From positions 124,001-188,000 of the forward strand of contig PIZK01000001.1 in assembly GCA_002835545.1 (NCBI GenBank): a stretch of DNA of 64,000 nucleotides, given 5' to 3'. Position 1 is the stretch's first letter; every line of letters begins with the position of its first letter. Below, piece by piece: positions 1 to 8,017 of this stretch. Origin of the DNA: Alteromonadales bacterium alter-6D02. Lineage in GTDB: Bacteria; Pseudomonadota; Gammaproteobacteria; Enterobacterales; Psychrobiaceae. The position numbers were made by a program, and so were the translations under genes. Under the pieces are notes generated by a model. The model did not search any database. It saw only the letters and a program-made list of their open reading frames with translations, and was not told the DNA's origin.

Positions 1-98
1 TTGTCATAGACATGAAGTTTCAGCGCTGCTTCAGCCGAGGTTACTGGTGTTAGTAACATCAGTGAAGCACCAACGAATATATATCTACCCTTAGCCAC
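1..98 (-). CDS. Exported protein of the filament locus (N-terminus only)
   Basis: The gene runs off the left edge. A GTG at 98 overlaps the secretin stop codon and opens a frame of about 32 codons with a typical signal peptide: a basic start (AKGRY), a hydrophobic core (IFVGASLMLL) and a likely cleavage site after TSAEA. The overlap suggests translational coupling as the last visible gene of the filament operon. It does not look like MshM, an AAA ATPase that usually follows mshL in MSHA loci, because it has an export signal and no Walker motif in the visible part. Function unknown. Confidence 0.55.
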   Translation of the reverse strand, partial: MAKGRYIFVGASLMLLTPVTSAEAALKLHVYD

Positions 99-2199
99 GA
101 TGAGCAAGGGACTCATCAAACGGTAATTCAGAGACTAAATATAAATAGGTTTTGTCATTGCGATTACCCTGTGGTGCTAAGTTGTTAACCTCGATTGACG
201 ACGCTAACCAGCGGCCGCTTATGTTCTGATAATCAACCGCTTGAAAGTGTGTTGATGTATTACTCACCTCAACCACGGTGACAAATAACGCACCATGTTG
301 CCAACTTTCCAAGGCTTGAACGCTAAGACTGCGGTTATTCAATAGCTCCGTGATGTTGCTGTTGGTATACCGTGCTGGCATGTAATGCTCATTCTGGATA
401 CGCTGACCTGTGGGTGTACGCATCGAGTTCGCCGCATATTGACTCATTTTCAAATAAAGCTGTTGCTTTTGAGCTTGGCTTTGCGTCGAATTGGCAGGTT
501 GTTTTTTGCCAATAAACTTGTTCTCAAAAGGTACAACGTCTGGGTGGCCTTGATTAAAATCACGGTAGAAGCGGTTGTCAGCACCACGGATTTTGTCACT
601 GTCATCAGTTCTCGTGAGGATCCGTGGGGTGATTAGTAAGATAGTTTCCGTTTCTTGTTCACTTTCAATGGTACTTTTAAAAACGTGACCAATAATTGGG
701 ATCTCAGATAAGAAAGGGACCTTTTGAATATTACTTACTTTCTTATTTCTGATTAAACCGCCGACAGCTACGGTTAGGTTATTTTTAGCCACAACGGTAC
801 CAGTGAGCCTTGAAGAGTTGACAGTATCAATAGGTAAGTTTAGAACGCCACCTTCGCCATCCGCGATAGGTAGGGTGGTTCCTCCGGGTCTAACCTCCGA
901 GCTTTCTTGTTCGAGGGTTAAGGCGACGGTACCATCGGTATTAATTTTAGGCACTATCCGCAGGGTGATCCCAATTTCTTGTAACTCAGTTTCTGTTTGA
1001 ATATATGCGGGCGACACCACAAGGCCATTGTCAATCGTTGCTGGGTTAAAGGTGAAACCGCGCACTAACAGCGTTTCTTCTCCGATAAATAACTCGGCCT
1101 GACGATGATTAGACGCGAGTACCATCGGGTTTGATAGTACTTTTATGCGTCGATTTTTTTCTAAAAACTCGATGTTGGCACGTAATCGATTATTCAAAAA
1201 CTCGTAGATCACTGAGCCGGAATTTGGCAGTGCATTATTACCGAGCTTAATCGGACGCACCGATTGATTGCTGCCACTAGACTCTAATTGAAAATCGAAA
1301 ATTGAGGTAAAGTCTTCACCAAGTGTAATACTGACTATTTTCATCTCCAGCATGACCTGCGGAATTTCCATATCCATTTTTTTAACTAAATGAGCAATCG
1401 ATTTAAGCACCGCACGGTCATCGGTACGCACTACAATCATGCTATGTTCGTTGTTAACCGTGATATAAATAGGTTGTGATTGTGCACTGATTTGCGCTAG
1501 TGCTTGATTATTCAGTGCACTTGAACCTTGCATTGCTAGGGATAAACGCTCAAATTGATCGACGGTTAATCGACTGGTATCAAATGAATTATTGTTAGCG
1601 CCTCGAGATGAACCATTATTGGAATTAGCCGATCGATTATCGCGGTTGGTGGAACGAGAGTTTCTAACCCCGCCAGAAGATTGGCGTGAGTTACTGTTGC
1701 TACTCGCGCGCGATGAACCTCCAGCGCCTCCTTCGACTTGCTCACCCAGCGATAAAATTACGCGGCTACCGTACAAGTCCTCAATGGATTTTGCAATAAT
1801 TCTGACATTGGCGTTTCTTACTTTATAGATTTCAATGTGTTCGCTTTCGCGTACCACTAAGTCTTTGGCGTATTCTTCACGCGTCATCAAACGGAAGGTG
1901 TTGGTATCTTCGTCAAAGCGAAACCATAAGTCGGTAATGCGGCTAATCGACTTTAAGGCGTTTTCAACGGTGGTGTTTTTTAAATGAATGGTGACTTTTT
2001 TTTGCGTCGCCGCCGGCGTGGCGATGATGTTACTGCTTGATAACTCAGACAATGTCCGCACCACATCAATCAAGTCGGTATTATTAAACTCTAACTCTTT
2101 AACCTGAGTCGCCGCTGCCACACTAGGCGCTAGCGCGATGAAGCAACCGAGTGAAAAACATAATGATAAAATTAACGTTAACTGTTTCATCGCTGACAT
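91..2199 (-). CDS. Secretin of a type IV filament system (MshL/PilQ/GspD-like)
   Basis: Outer-membrane secretin that would form the exit pore of the filament. A signal peptide covers about residues 1-29. An STN-type domain follows (about 38-95, beginning LEFNNTDLIDVV), then a second N-domain interrupted by a Ser/Asn/Gly-rich linker (about 158-206), then the secretin core (about 285-530) ending in ETETILLITPRIL. About 170 further residues do not resemble the secretin fold and may be an S-domain-like or accessory region. The start is ambiguous: ATG at 2199 shares a base with the upstream stop (TAATG), while ATG at 2190 has better spacing from a GAGG ribosome site. MshL is the closest family by eye. 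Confidence 0.85.
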   Translation of the reverse strand: MSAMKQLTLILSLCFSLGCFIALAPSVAAATQVKELEFNNTDLIDVVRTLSELSSSNIIATPAATQKKVTIHLKNTTVENALKSISRITDLWFRFDEDTNTFRLMTREEYAKDLVVRESEHIEIYKVRNANVRIIAKSIEDLYGSRVILSLGEQVEGGAGGSSRASSNSNSRQSSGGVRNSRSTNRDNRSANSNNGSSRGANNNSFDTSRLTVDQFERLSLAMQGSSALNNQALAQISAQSQPIYITVNNEHSMIVVRTDDRAVLKSIAHLVKKMDMEIPQVMLEMKIVSITLGEDFTSIFDFQLESSGSNQSVRPIKLGNNALPNSGSVIYEFLNNRLRANIEFLEKNRRIKVLSNPMVLASNHRQAELFIGEETLLVRGFTFNPATIDNGLVVSPAYIQTETELQEIGITLRIVPKINTDGTVALTLEQESSEVRPGGTTLPIADGEGGVLNLPIDTVNSSRLTGTVVAKNNLTVAVGGLIRNKKVSNIQKVPFLSEIPIIGHVFKSTIESEQETETILLITPRILTRTDDSDKIRGADNRFYRDFNQGHPDVVPFENKFIGKKQPANSTQSQAQKQQLYLKMSQYAANSMRTPTGQRIQNEHYMPARYTNSNITELLNNRSLSVQALESWQHGALFVTVVEVSNTSTHFQAVDYQNISGRWLASSIEVNNLAPQGNRNDKTYLYLVSELPFDESLAHRG

Positions 2200-2678
2200 T
2201 ACCTCTGAACTCTAATCGAACCGAGCATACCGGCCTCGACAGTGACACTAAAACGGGTGATTTTGGTGATACGAATAGCGCTGTTTGGCACCGTAGGGTC
2301 GATATTAATTTCATCACCTTCATGAATGATATAGGTACGGTTACCAGCAACCTCTAATAAGGCAACGGGTTTGTCGTCTGTCTTACCTATATAGCCGCGT
2401 AAGCGCATTTTCGGTAAATTGGCGTTAGAGGGTGAGCGCATAAAGCCATAACCTTCTGCACCCGAGGCACTGCCTTTGAGAGACATGGTGTCAAACATTA
2501 GCGAGCTTGGCGTAAACGGATCGCGGATTGACCTGATTGCTTCATATTGCTGCTGCGCATTGACTACATTGATTTGGTTGGCCTGGACTACTACCGGTGT
2601 GATAGACACTGCGACAAGCGCACCTAACCCTAAAGTGACTCGTTTTAACTGCGATTCTTTTGCTAAAAAAACATTCAT
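2199..2678 (-). CDS. PilP-like periplasmic lipoprotein or adaptor
   Basis: A 159-residue protein with an N-terminal hydrophobic segment (about 15-33) and a periplasmic part that matches the PilP/GspC plan. It has the RDPF motif near residue 52, a KMRLRGYIG segment, a short beta domain with ALLEVAGNRTYIIHEGD, and a closing VTVEAG strand. In type IV pili PilP links the inner-membrane PilN/PilO complex to the secretin, which fits its position directly before the secretin gene. No lipobox cysteine is visible, so it is probably anchored by its N-terminal helix rather than a lipid. The stop overlaps the secretin start by one base. Confidence 0.7.
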   Translation of the reverse strand: MNVFLAKESQLKRVTLGLGALVAVSITPVVVQANQINVVNAQQQYEAIRSIRDPFTPSSLMFDTMSLKGSASGAEGYGFMRSPSNANLPKMRLRGYIGKTDDKPVALLEVAGNRTYIIHEGDEINIDPTVPNSAIRITKITRFSVTVEAGMLGSIRVQR

Positions 2679-2680
2679 TG

Positions 2681-3901
2681 TTAACCACCTACTAATGAAA
2701 ATAGCGCTTGGAAAAACGCGTAATAAACAAAACCAACCATCACCCCAATCAATAAGATCATGGCGGGCTCAATTAACGCAGTCATGCGCTTAATGGCAAT
2801 ATCAAGCAAGTTTGCGTAATAACTGCCCATTTCTTTTAATACTTTATCGAGGCTACCGGTGCGCTCACCAACGGTTATCATCCTTGTCACCAATAATGGG
2901 ATGCGTGGATGCTGTAAGCTAGTGGCGAGATCTTTACCCGTTAGCACCCGTTCAGCAGCGTCGTGCATTTTGTTTGAAAAGACCCGATTAGGGAGTAAAT
3001 CTCCGGTGAGTTTTAATGATTGATAGACACTGACACCACTACCCAATAACGTTGATAACGCCCACGTTACTTGTCCCATGGACGCTGTGGTGATCATCGG
3101 GCCAATCACGGGTATGCGCAGCGATAGGTAGTCAATCAGCAAGCGGCCTTGTTTGATTTGATAAACCAGCAGCAATAACACAATAAACACAGCGGCTACG
3201 CCAAGTATCCACAGACCATGCTGTTGGGTGTAATTGGACATATCGATTAAGGTTTGCGTTGATGGCGGCAACGTTTTACCTTGGCCTAATAAAAAGTCAG
3301 CAAATTTGGGGATGATTTTAATCATCATAAATGCGGCGACACCGATGGCGGCGATGATCACAATCACTGGGTAAATCATCGCATTGGTCATTTGCGCGCG
3401 CAGTGCGGCTTTTTTCTCTAAATGGAGTGCCAATCGTTCCATAATGGTGTCTAAATCACCAATATTCTCACCCGCAATCACCAAGTTGATTGAAATATCA
3501 GGGAACACGTCAGGGTGCTTTTGCATGGCGGTGGAAAATGAGTGCCCCGACTCGATATCTTTGAGCATTAATTTGGTGGCTAAGCGTAAGCGTGCACTGC
3601 CGATTTGTTCATTGGTTAAGGTGAGTGACTCTGATACCGCTAAGCCTGCACGTAACATAAATGCCATTTGGCGAAAAAAGAAGATAAGCTCAGCAGGGGA
3701 TACCGAACGCTGCGAGGCCAGCCAATCACTAAAGTTTTCTTGACCGCCAAATCCGCCTTGCATACGCGCCGGTTTTATTTCTAATACTCGTAAGCGTTGC
3801 TCACGCAGTGCTTCCATCGCGGCATTAATATTGGGTGCTTGCTGTTTGCCTTTGAGTTCACCGCCAGTTGCGGTTAATACAGTGTATGAAAAAGTAGGCA
3901 T
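2681..3901 (-). CDS. Inner-membrane platform protein, GspF/PilC family
   Basis: A protein of about 406 residues with the usual tandem GspF domains. It begins MPTFSYTV, has the first domain at about 65-190 (FFFRQMAFMLRAGL) and the second at about 270-390 (STLLGSGVSVYQSLKL), and three hydrophobic helices near 170-200, 225-245 and 375-400. PilC/GspF proteins sit at the base of the filament and couple the ATPase to pilin insertion. ATG at 3901 is preferred over an upstream GTG at 3910: it follows the ATPase stop by two bases and is preceded by GAGGTG. Length is typical. Confidence 0.9.
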   Translation of the reverse strand: MPTFSYTVLTATGGELKGKQQAPNINAAMEALREQRLRVLEIKPARMQGGFGGQENFSDWLASQRSVSPAELIFFFRQMAFMLRAGLAVSESLTLTNEQIGSARLRLATKLMLKDIESGHSFSTAMQKHPDVFPDISINLVIAGENIGDLDTIMERLALHLEKKAALRAQMTNAMIYPVIVIIAAIGVAAFMMIKIIPKFADFLLGQGKTLPPSTQTLIDMSNYTQQHGLWILGVAAVFIVLLLLVYQIKQGRLLIDYLSLRIPVIGPMITTASMGQVTWALSTLLGSGVSVYQSLKLTGDLLPNRVFSNKMHDAAERVLTGKDLATSLQHPRIPLLVTRMITVGERTGSLDKVLKEMGSYYANLLDIAIKRMTALIEPAMILLIGVMVGFVYYAFFQALFSLVGG

Positions 3902-3903
3902 AA

Positions 3904-5550
3904 CTAACACACCTCTATCGATTGATGTGTTTTAACAAGGGCGACACTACGAACTTCACTGAGCGTTGTGATGCCTAACAACACTTTTTGACAGCCATCT
4001 TGCCACATGAACTTTAAGTTTTCGCCTGCGGCCTGTTCGAGCGCTTCTTCGCTGCACCCTTGCGAGACTAAACGCGCTAAGCTTTCATCAAACCATAAAG
4101 TTTCAAATAGGCCTAAACGGCCTTTAAACCCAGTGCCTTGACAGCTGGCACAGCCTACGGGCTCAAAAATTTGTAATTGCTGGTCATCACAATCAAGTTG
4201 ACTTAGCTCATCAGCGGTGGCCACTCGTGGTTGTTTACAGCTATCACATAGCCTTCTGACTAATCGCTGGGCTATGACCGCGGCCATAGTTGAGCCAATT
4301 AAAAACGGCTCACAGCCTATATCGATCAATCGCGTGACTGCGCTGACGGCATTGTTAGTATGCAGGGTCGAAAAAACTAAATGCCCAGTCATTGCTGCTT
4401 TAACCGAGACATCAGCGGTCTCATGATCACGGATTTCACCGACCATGAGTACATCAGGGTCGTGGCGTAATAGCGAGCGCAGGGCATCGGCGAAACTAAT
4501 CTTTAGCCCTGTTTGCAGTTGTGACACGCCGGGTATGACGTATTCAATCGGGTTTTCAACGGTCATGATATTGATATCCGATTGATTAATTTCCTGCAAT
4601 GCGGCGCATAAGGTGGTGGATTTGCCGCTACCAGTAGGGCCTGTCAGTAATACCATGCCATAAGGCTTGTTAATTTGTTGTTGAAAGCGCTTAAGATCAT
4701 CTTCCAACATACCTAAATCAGCTAGGGTGATGCCGCCTGTTTGCTGACCTAGTAATCTTAGGGTTATGCGTTCACCTAAACGGGTTGGTGCGGTAGCAAC
4801 ACGAACATTAAATTCACAACTGATAGGCGCAGCGAGCTTATGGCTATAGCCGCCATCTTGCGGTTGGCGCTGTTCGGCAATGTCTAAATTAGCTAACACT
4901 TTGATTCGAGATATTAAGCCTGCTGCGACCGTTTCATCGGCATCAACAGGGTAGTCTCGTAACTTTCCATCAATGCGTAATCGAACGCGCAAGCCGTGCT
5001 CTTCGGTGGAAAAGTGAATATCAGATGCTTTGTTTAAGAAGGCCTCCTTGATGATTTCATCAAGCAGCGCCACCAAATCAACATCAATGGCTTTCGTTGA
5101 GGTATCCTCTAGCGCGCCGTGTCGGTTTAGTTGTCTTTTTATTAGCAAATTAAGGTGTTTAATATCAGTCATTGCTAGCGGTAAGGGTTGACCAATTAAG
5201 CGCTGAATTGAATCGATTGAAACGCGTTCATAGGGGTCTGAAACAACCAGCATTGTGTTGCTGTTGTGTGTCACTGGGACTATGGATTTGCGTTTGAGTA
5301 AACTTACGGGTAATTGCTTGACCAGATCTTGCTCAATAGTAAAGCTATCGGCTTCTAAATAAGGTAAGTTATTTTTTTCCGCCACCGCGCGATAAAAAAT
5401 GGTGATGGATAATCGATAGTGAGCCAGCACCAGCTCAATCACTGAGCTGCGCTGTCTGCGTGCTGTTGTCCTAAGGTTATCTATCACACTGGCTTCAATC
5501 AGCCCGTAATAAAGAGCCGCTTCCAGTAGTTTTTCGTCAGTCAACGCCAT
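3904..5550 (-). CDS. Filament assembly ATPase, GspE/PilB family
   Basis: A 548-residue secretion ATPase. The N-terminal helical domain (about 1-75) is of the GspE_N type but lacks a clean RLG-type c-di-GMP signature. The ATPase core has an Asp-box region near 177 (DIHFSTEEHGLRV), Walker A GPTGSGKST at 304-312, Walker B with VGEIRDHETA near 370, a His box (STLHTN), and two CxxC pairs (CDSC, CASC) forming the usual zinc module near 435-470. It would power filament extension. No PilT-like retraction ATPase is present in the window. It ends two bases before the platform gene. Confidence 0.93.
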   Translation of the reverse strand: MALTDEKLLEAALYYGLIEASVIDNLRTTARRQRSSVIELVLAHYRLSITIFYRAVAEKNNLPYLEADSFTIEQDLVKQLPVSLLKRKSIVPVTHNSNTMLVVSDPYERVSIDSIQRLIGQPLPLAMTDIKHLNLLIKRQLNRHGALEDTSTKAIDVDLVALLDEIIKEAFLNKASDIHFSTEEHGLRVRLRIDGKLRDYPVDADETVAAGLISRIKVLANLDIAEQRQPQDGGYSHKLAAPISCEFNVRVATAPTRLGERITLRLLGQQTGGITLADLGMLEDDLKRFQQQINKPYGMVLLTGPTGSGKSTTLCAALQEINQSDINIMTVENPIEYVIPGVSQLQTGLKISFADALRSLLRHDPDVLMVGEIRDHETADVSVKAAMTGHLVFSTLHTNNAVSAVTRLIDIGCEPFLIGSTMAAVIAQRLVRRLCDSCKQPRVATADELSQLDCDDQQLQIFEPVGCASCQGTGFKGRLGLFETLWFDESLARLVSQGCSEEALEQAAGENLKFMWQDGCQKVLLGITTLSEVRSVALVKTHQSIEVC

Positions 5551-5558
5551 TCTTCCCC

Positions 5559-6251
5559 CTACAATGCCAACACAAGTTCAGCCTTTAAGGCTTGGGCATA
5601 ACCACGTAATGGTGTGATTGGTTGCTTTTCTATTTTCATTCTGACTACGGTGACTTGCCATGGTAGATTATCGAGTTCTTGGATAAAGGCGCGAATACTG
5701 CGGTATTGTCCCGCCAGTTCAACACGTTGTAATGGACGGTAATACAAGGTGTTAGGAGCCATGCGTTCGAGCCAACCGTATGAAGCGGGTAGGACGATTT
5801 CCTTGTTCTCTTCGTTAGCTGGCGATCTTTTATTTTTACGTCTTTTTTGCGCGACTTGTTTTTGTGCAGCAGGCTTGCCTTCAATGCGTTCATTGGTGGT
5901 GATCCGCACTTTAAGGTCGCGGGCTAGTTGCGACACCAATACCTTAAGCTCCTGTGAGTCTTGTGGTGCTAACCGTTGTTGTACGCTGGTGGCCATCTCA
6001 CTAATGACCGCCATTGCCAGTTCTTGATCGTCTAATTGAGAGAGCAATTGCTGGGCATCCTGATCGGGTGCGGCGGGAATACGCGCTTTTAATAGTTTAC
6101 GCTCAGTTTTTTTCGCATTGCGTTCAAGTGAGCTTATATCTTGATAAGCAGGAATAAAACGCAGCAGACTATAGCCACCGATAATAACGACGATTAAGGT
6201 GATCGCGATAAGTATTTGTTCGCTTTGCTTTAATTGTGCTAGTTTACTCAT
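5559..6251 (-). CDS. PilO/GspM-like inner-membrane protein
   Basis: A 230-residue bitopic protein: a short cytoplasmic start, one membrane helix (about 13-32, ILIAITLIVVIIGGYSLL), a coiled coil with many Lys, Glu and Gln residues (about 40-110), a basic linker (about 128-148, QKRRKNKRSPANEENK) and a ferredoxin-like C-terminal half. That plan is PilO/GspM/MshJ. Such proteins dimerise with PilN and hold the periplasmic adaptor. The gene is packed 5 bases after the PilM/N-like gene and 8 bases before the ATPase, so it belongs to the same operon. Family assignment rests on layout more than on motifs. Confidence 0.7.
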   Translation of the reverse strand: MSKLAQLKQSEQILIAITLIVVIIGGYSLLRFIPAYQDISSLERNAKKTERKLLKARIPAAPDQDAQQLLSQLDDQELAMAVISEMATSVQQRLAPQDSQELKVLVSQLARDLKVRITTNERIEGKPAAQKQVAQKRRKNKRSPANEENKEIVLPASYGWLERMAPNTLYYRPLQRVELAGQYRSIRAFIQELDNLPWQVTVVRMKIEKQPITPLRGYAQALKAELVLAL

Positions 6252-6256
6252 AGTGT

Positions 6257-8017
6257 CTAGCTCCTCGTTGGTAAGGACGCAGGGTCCACTAATTTAACGA
6301 TGCGTAGTGTCACCGAAAACCCTTGTAAATTCAGTGGCCCTGGGCGAGCCACAACATTACTGTTTAATATTTCAAGACCCCAAGGCTGGGCAGACTGCTC
6401 TAGTTTTTGAATAAACTGTTGCGCAGCGGTTTCTGATAACGCCCAAGCTTGCAGGTTAAAGTTTTCAATCGCGATACGCTGATCTTTGTTGCGACTTTGT
6501 TTATTCGAACCATAAACAGAGCGTCTATCGACTTCATCGATGGAGTTAACAATGATGTCATCATTAATCGATTCTTGCAGAATGCCTAAAATAGACTGTA
6601 CCAAAGCAGCCCGCTCTGGAAGCTCTTCACCAAAGAAGGTGAAACGTTGCTGCTCACGCTCCTTTAAAACTTCTTTATCTTTGAGTTGTTTTTTACGTTC
6701 ACTCACTTGCCTGATGTCGCCATTAATGCGCTTCATCACCGCACTCATGCTTTGCCAGCGTTCGTCAACTTGTGCTTTATGTGACTCAACTAAGTTGCTG
6801 CGCACTAATAACACTGACTCTGCAATTAGAATAAGCAGCGCGATGGCACTGAGTAATAAGCCGCCACGAACAGTGGGTCGGTGTAATAGAGCAGGCAGTG
6901 GTCCGCCTAAACGAACCTGACTGACCCATTGGTTTTTACCCATGCCTAAATAATGCAGGCCAGCACCGATCATCCCTGGACTCGATTTGTCGGTGATTGA
7001 GTTGCTTTGAACATCGATAATCTCACGGTCTAATGCACTGGCTAAGTCATCGTGGGTATTATGTTCGTTATGCGACCAATTGGATAAATAGATTTTGGCG
7101 TCACTTGCGACATTTTGGGTATGAAATGCTTCTAAGCAGCGCTCTGTTGGGCTTTTTGATGCGTCCAAATACAGATGTTGTTCAACGATATGATTGTTTT
7201 CTATACGGGTGGTAGATGACATTCCCGGATGTGATTCAATTAAGACTTGCTCTTGGACAGAGTCACTCAATAAGCTGGCACTTGCGCCTGCCAGTGGGTA
7301 CATCGCTTGTAATGTGATGCCCTGCATTTGGAAGACCGTGGTCCAACGTTGTAATAATGATTTAGTCACCGCACTGACTTGCCAGTAATACGTGCCGGGA
7401 ATGTCACTGACTTCACCTTGCGGCGACCAACCACACTCGATTAAGTCGTCATCAGATTTGAGCCATTCTTGTCCGGCTAAACAGGCATTAAGCTGACTGC
7501 GCTTAATAAACCCTAGCTCTTCGGCCAAATCGCCAAAACGGCGTAATGAGAACTTATCGGTGAGTTCAAGGCCGCCCGCTGGATTGACACGCCCTTGTTG
7601 CAAGTCCATCACCGCATCCGCTTGCTCTTGAGTCATATAACCGCGAGCAATCAGCAAGTTGCCCACTGAGCATTGCGTGGTGTGCTGCACTAACAACGGT
7701 TCGGCTTCCCAGCGGATCAGTTCATTCATTTGCGCCAGTGGCCGTGGCTTCTTAGGATTAACCTGCAGTTCGAGCATAGTTGATAGCACGGTAGGCGATA
7801 GCAATACAGCGTCACCGCCTTGCCAGCCATCGTTTTTTAGGCTAGTTACCACATCGGCGACAGCTTCGGCCATGTCAGCTTGTTGTGACTCGGCCGTTTG
7901 TAACACGGCTAACTCGTTGCCAGCACGGACATAAACTGCTGCGCGTAACAGAAAACCATCTGTTTCACAGACTAAAATTGACTTGGATTTTGCAAATTTA
8001 AATAAGGGTTTAAGCAT
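6257..8017 (-). CDS. Fused PilM/PilN-like platform protein with two MshEN-like motifs
   Basis: About 586 residues. The N-terminal 350 residues follow the actin-like PilM/GspL/MshI plan (SILVCETDGFLLRAAVY, then YYWQVSAVTKSLLQRW and MYPLAGASASLL). One membrane helix lies near 385-407, followed by a coiled coil and a PilN-like periplasmic domain (AWALSETAAQQFIQKL). Two 24-residue segments at about residues 117-140 and 160-183 match the MshEN nucleotide-binding repeat (G, LL, G-x-hydrophobic, final Q) and interrupt the actin-like domain. ATG at 8017 overlaps the previous stop as TAATG; a GTG at 8032 would add five residues. The protein probably recruits the ATPase and spans the inner membrane. 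Confidence 0.75.
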   Translation of the reverse strand: MLKPLFKFAKSKSILVCETDGFLLRAAVYVRAGNELAVLQTAESQQADMAEAVADVVTSLKNDGWQGGDAVLLSPTVLSTMLELQVNPKKPRPLAQMNELIRWEAEPLLVQHTTQCSVGNLLIARGYMTQEQADAVMDLQQGRVNPAGGLELTDKFSLRRFGDLAEELGFIKRSQLNACLAGQEWLKSDDDLIECGWSPQGEVSDIPGTYYWQVSAVTKSLLQRWTTVFQMQGITLQAMYPLAGASASLLSDSVQEQVLIESHPGMSSTTRIENNHIVEQHLYLDASKSPTERCLEAFHTQNVASDAKIYLSNWSHNEHNTHDDLASALDREIIDVQSNSITDKSSPGMIGAGLHYLGMGKNQWVSQVRLGGPLPALLHRPTVRGGLLLSAIALLILIAESVLLVRSNLVESHKAQVDERWQSMSAVMKRINGDIRQVSERKKQLKDKEVLKEREQQRFTFFGEELPERAALVQSILGILQESINDDIIVNSIDEVDRRSVYGSNKQSRNKDQRIAIENFNLQAWALSETAAQQFIQKLEQSAQPWGLEILNSNVVARPGPLNLQGFSVTLRIVKLVDPASLPTRS

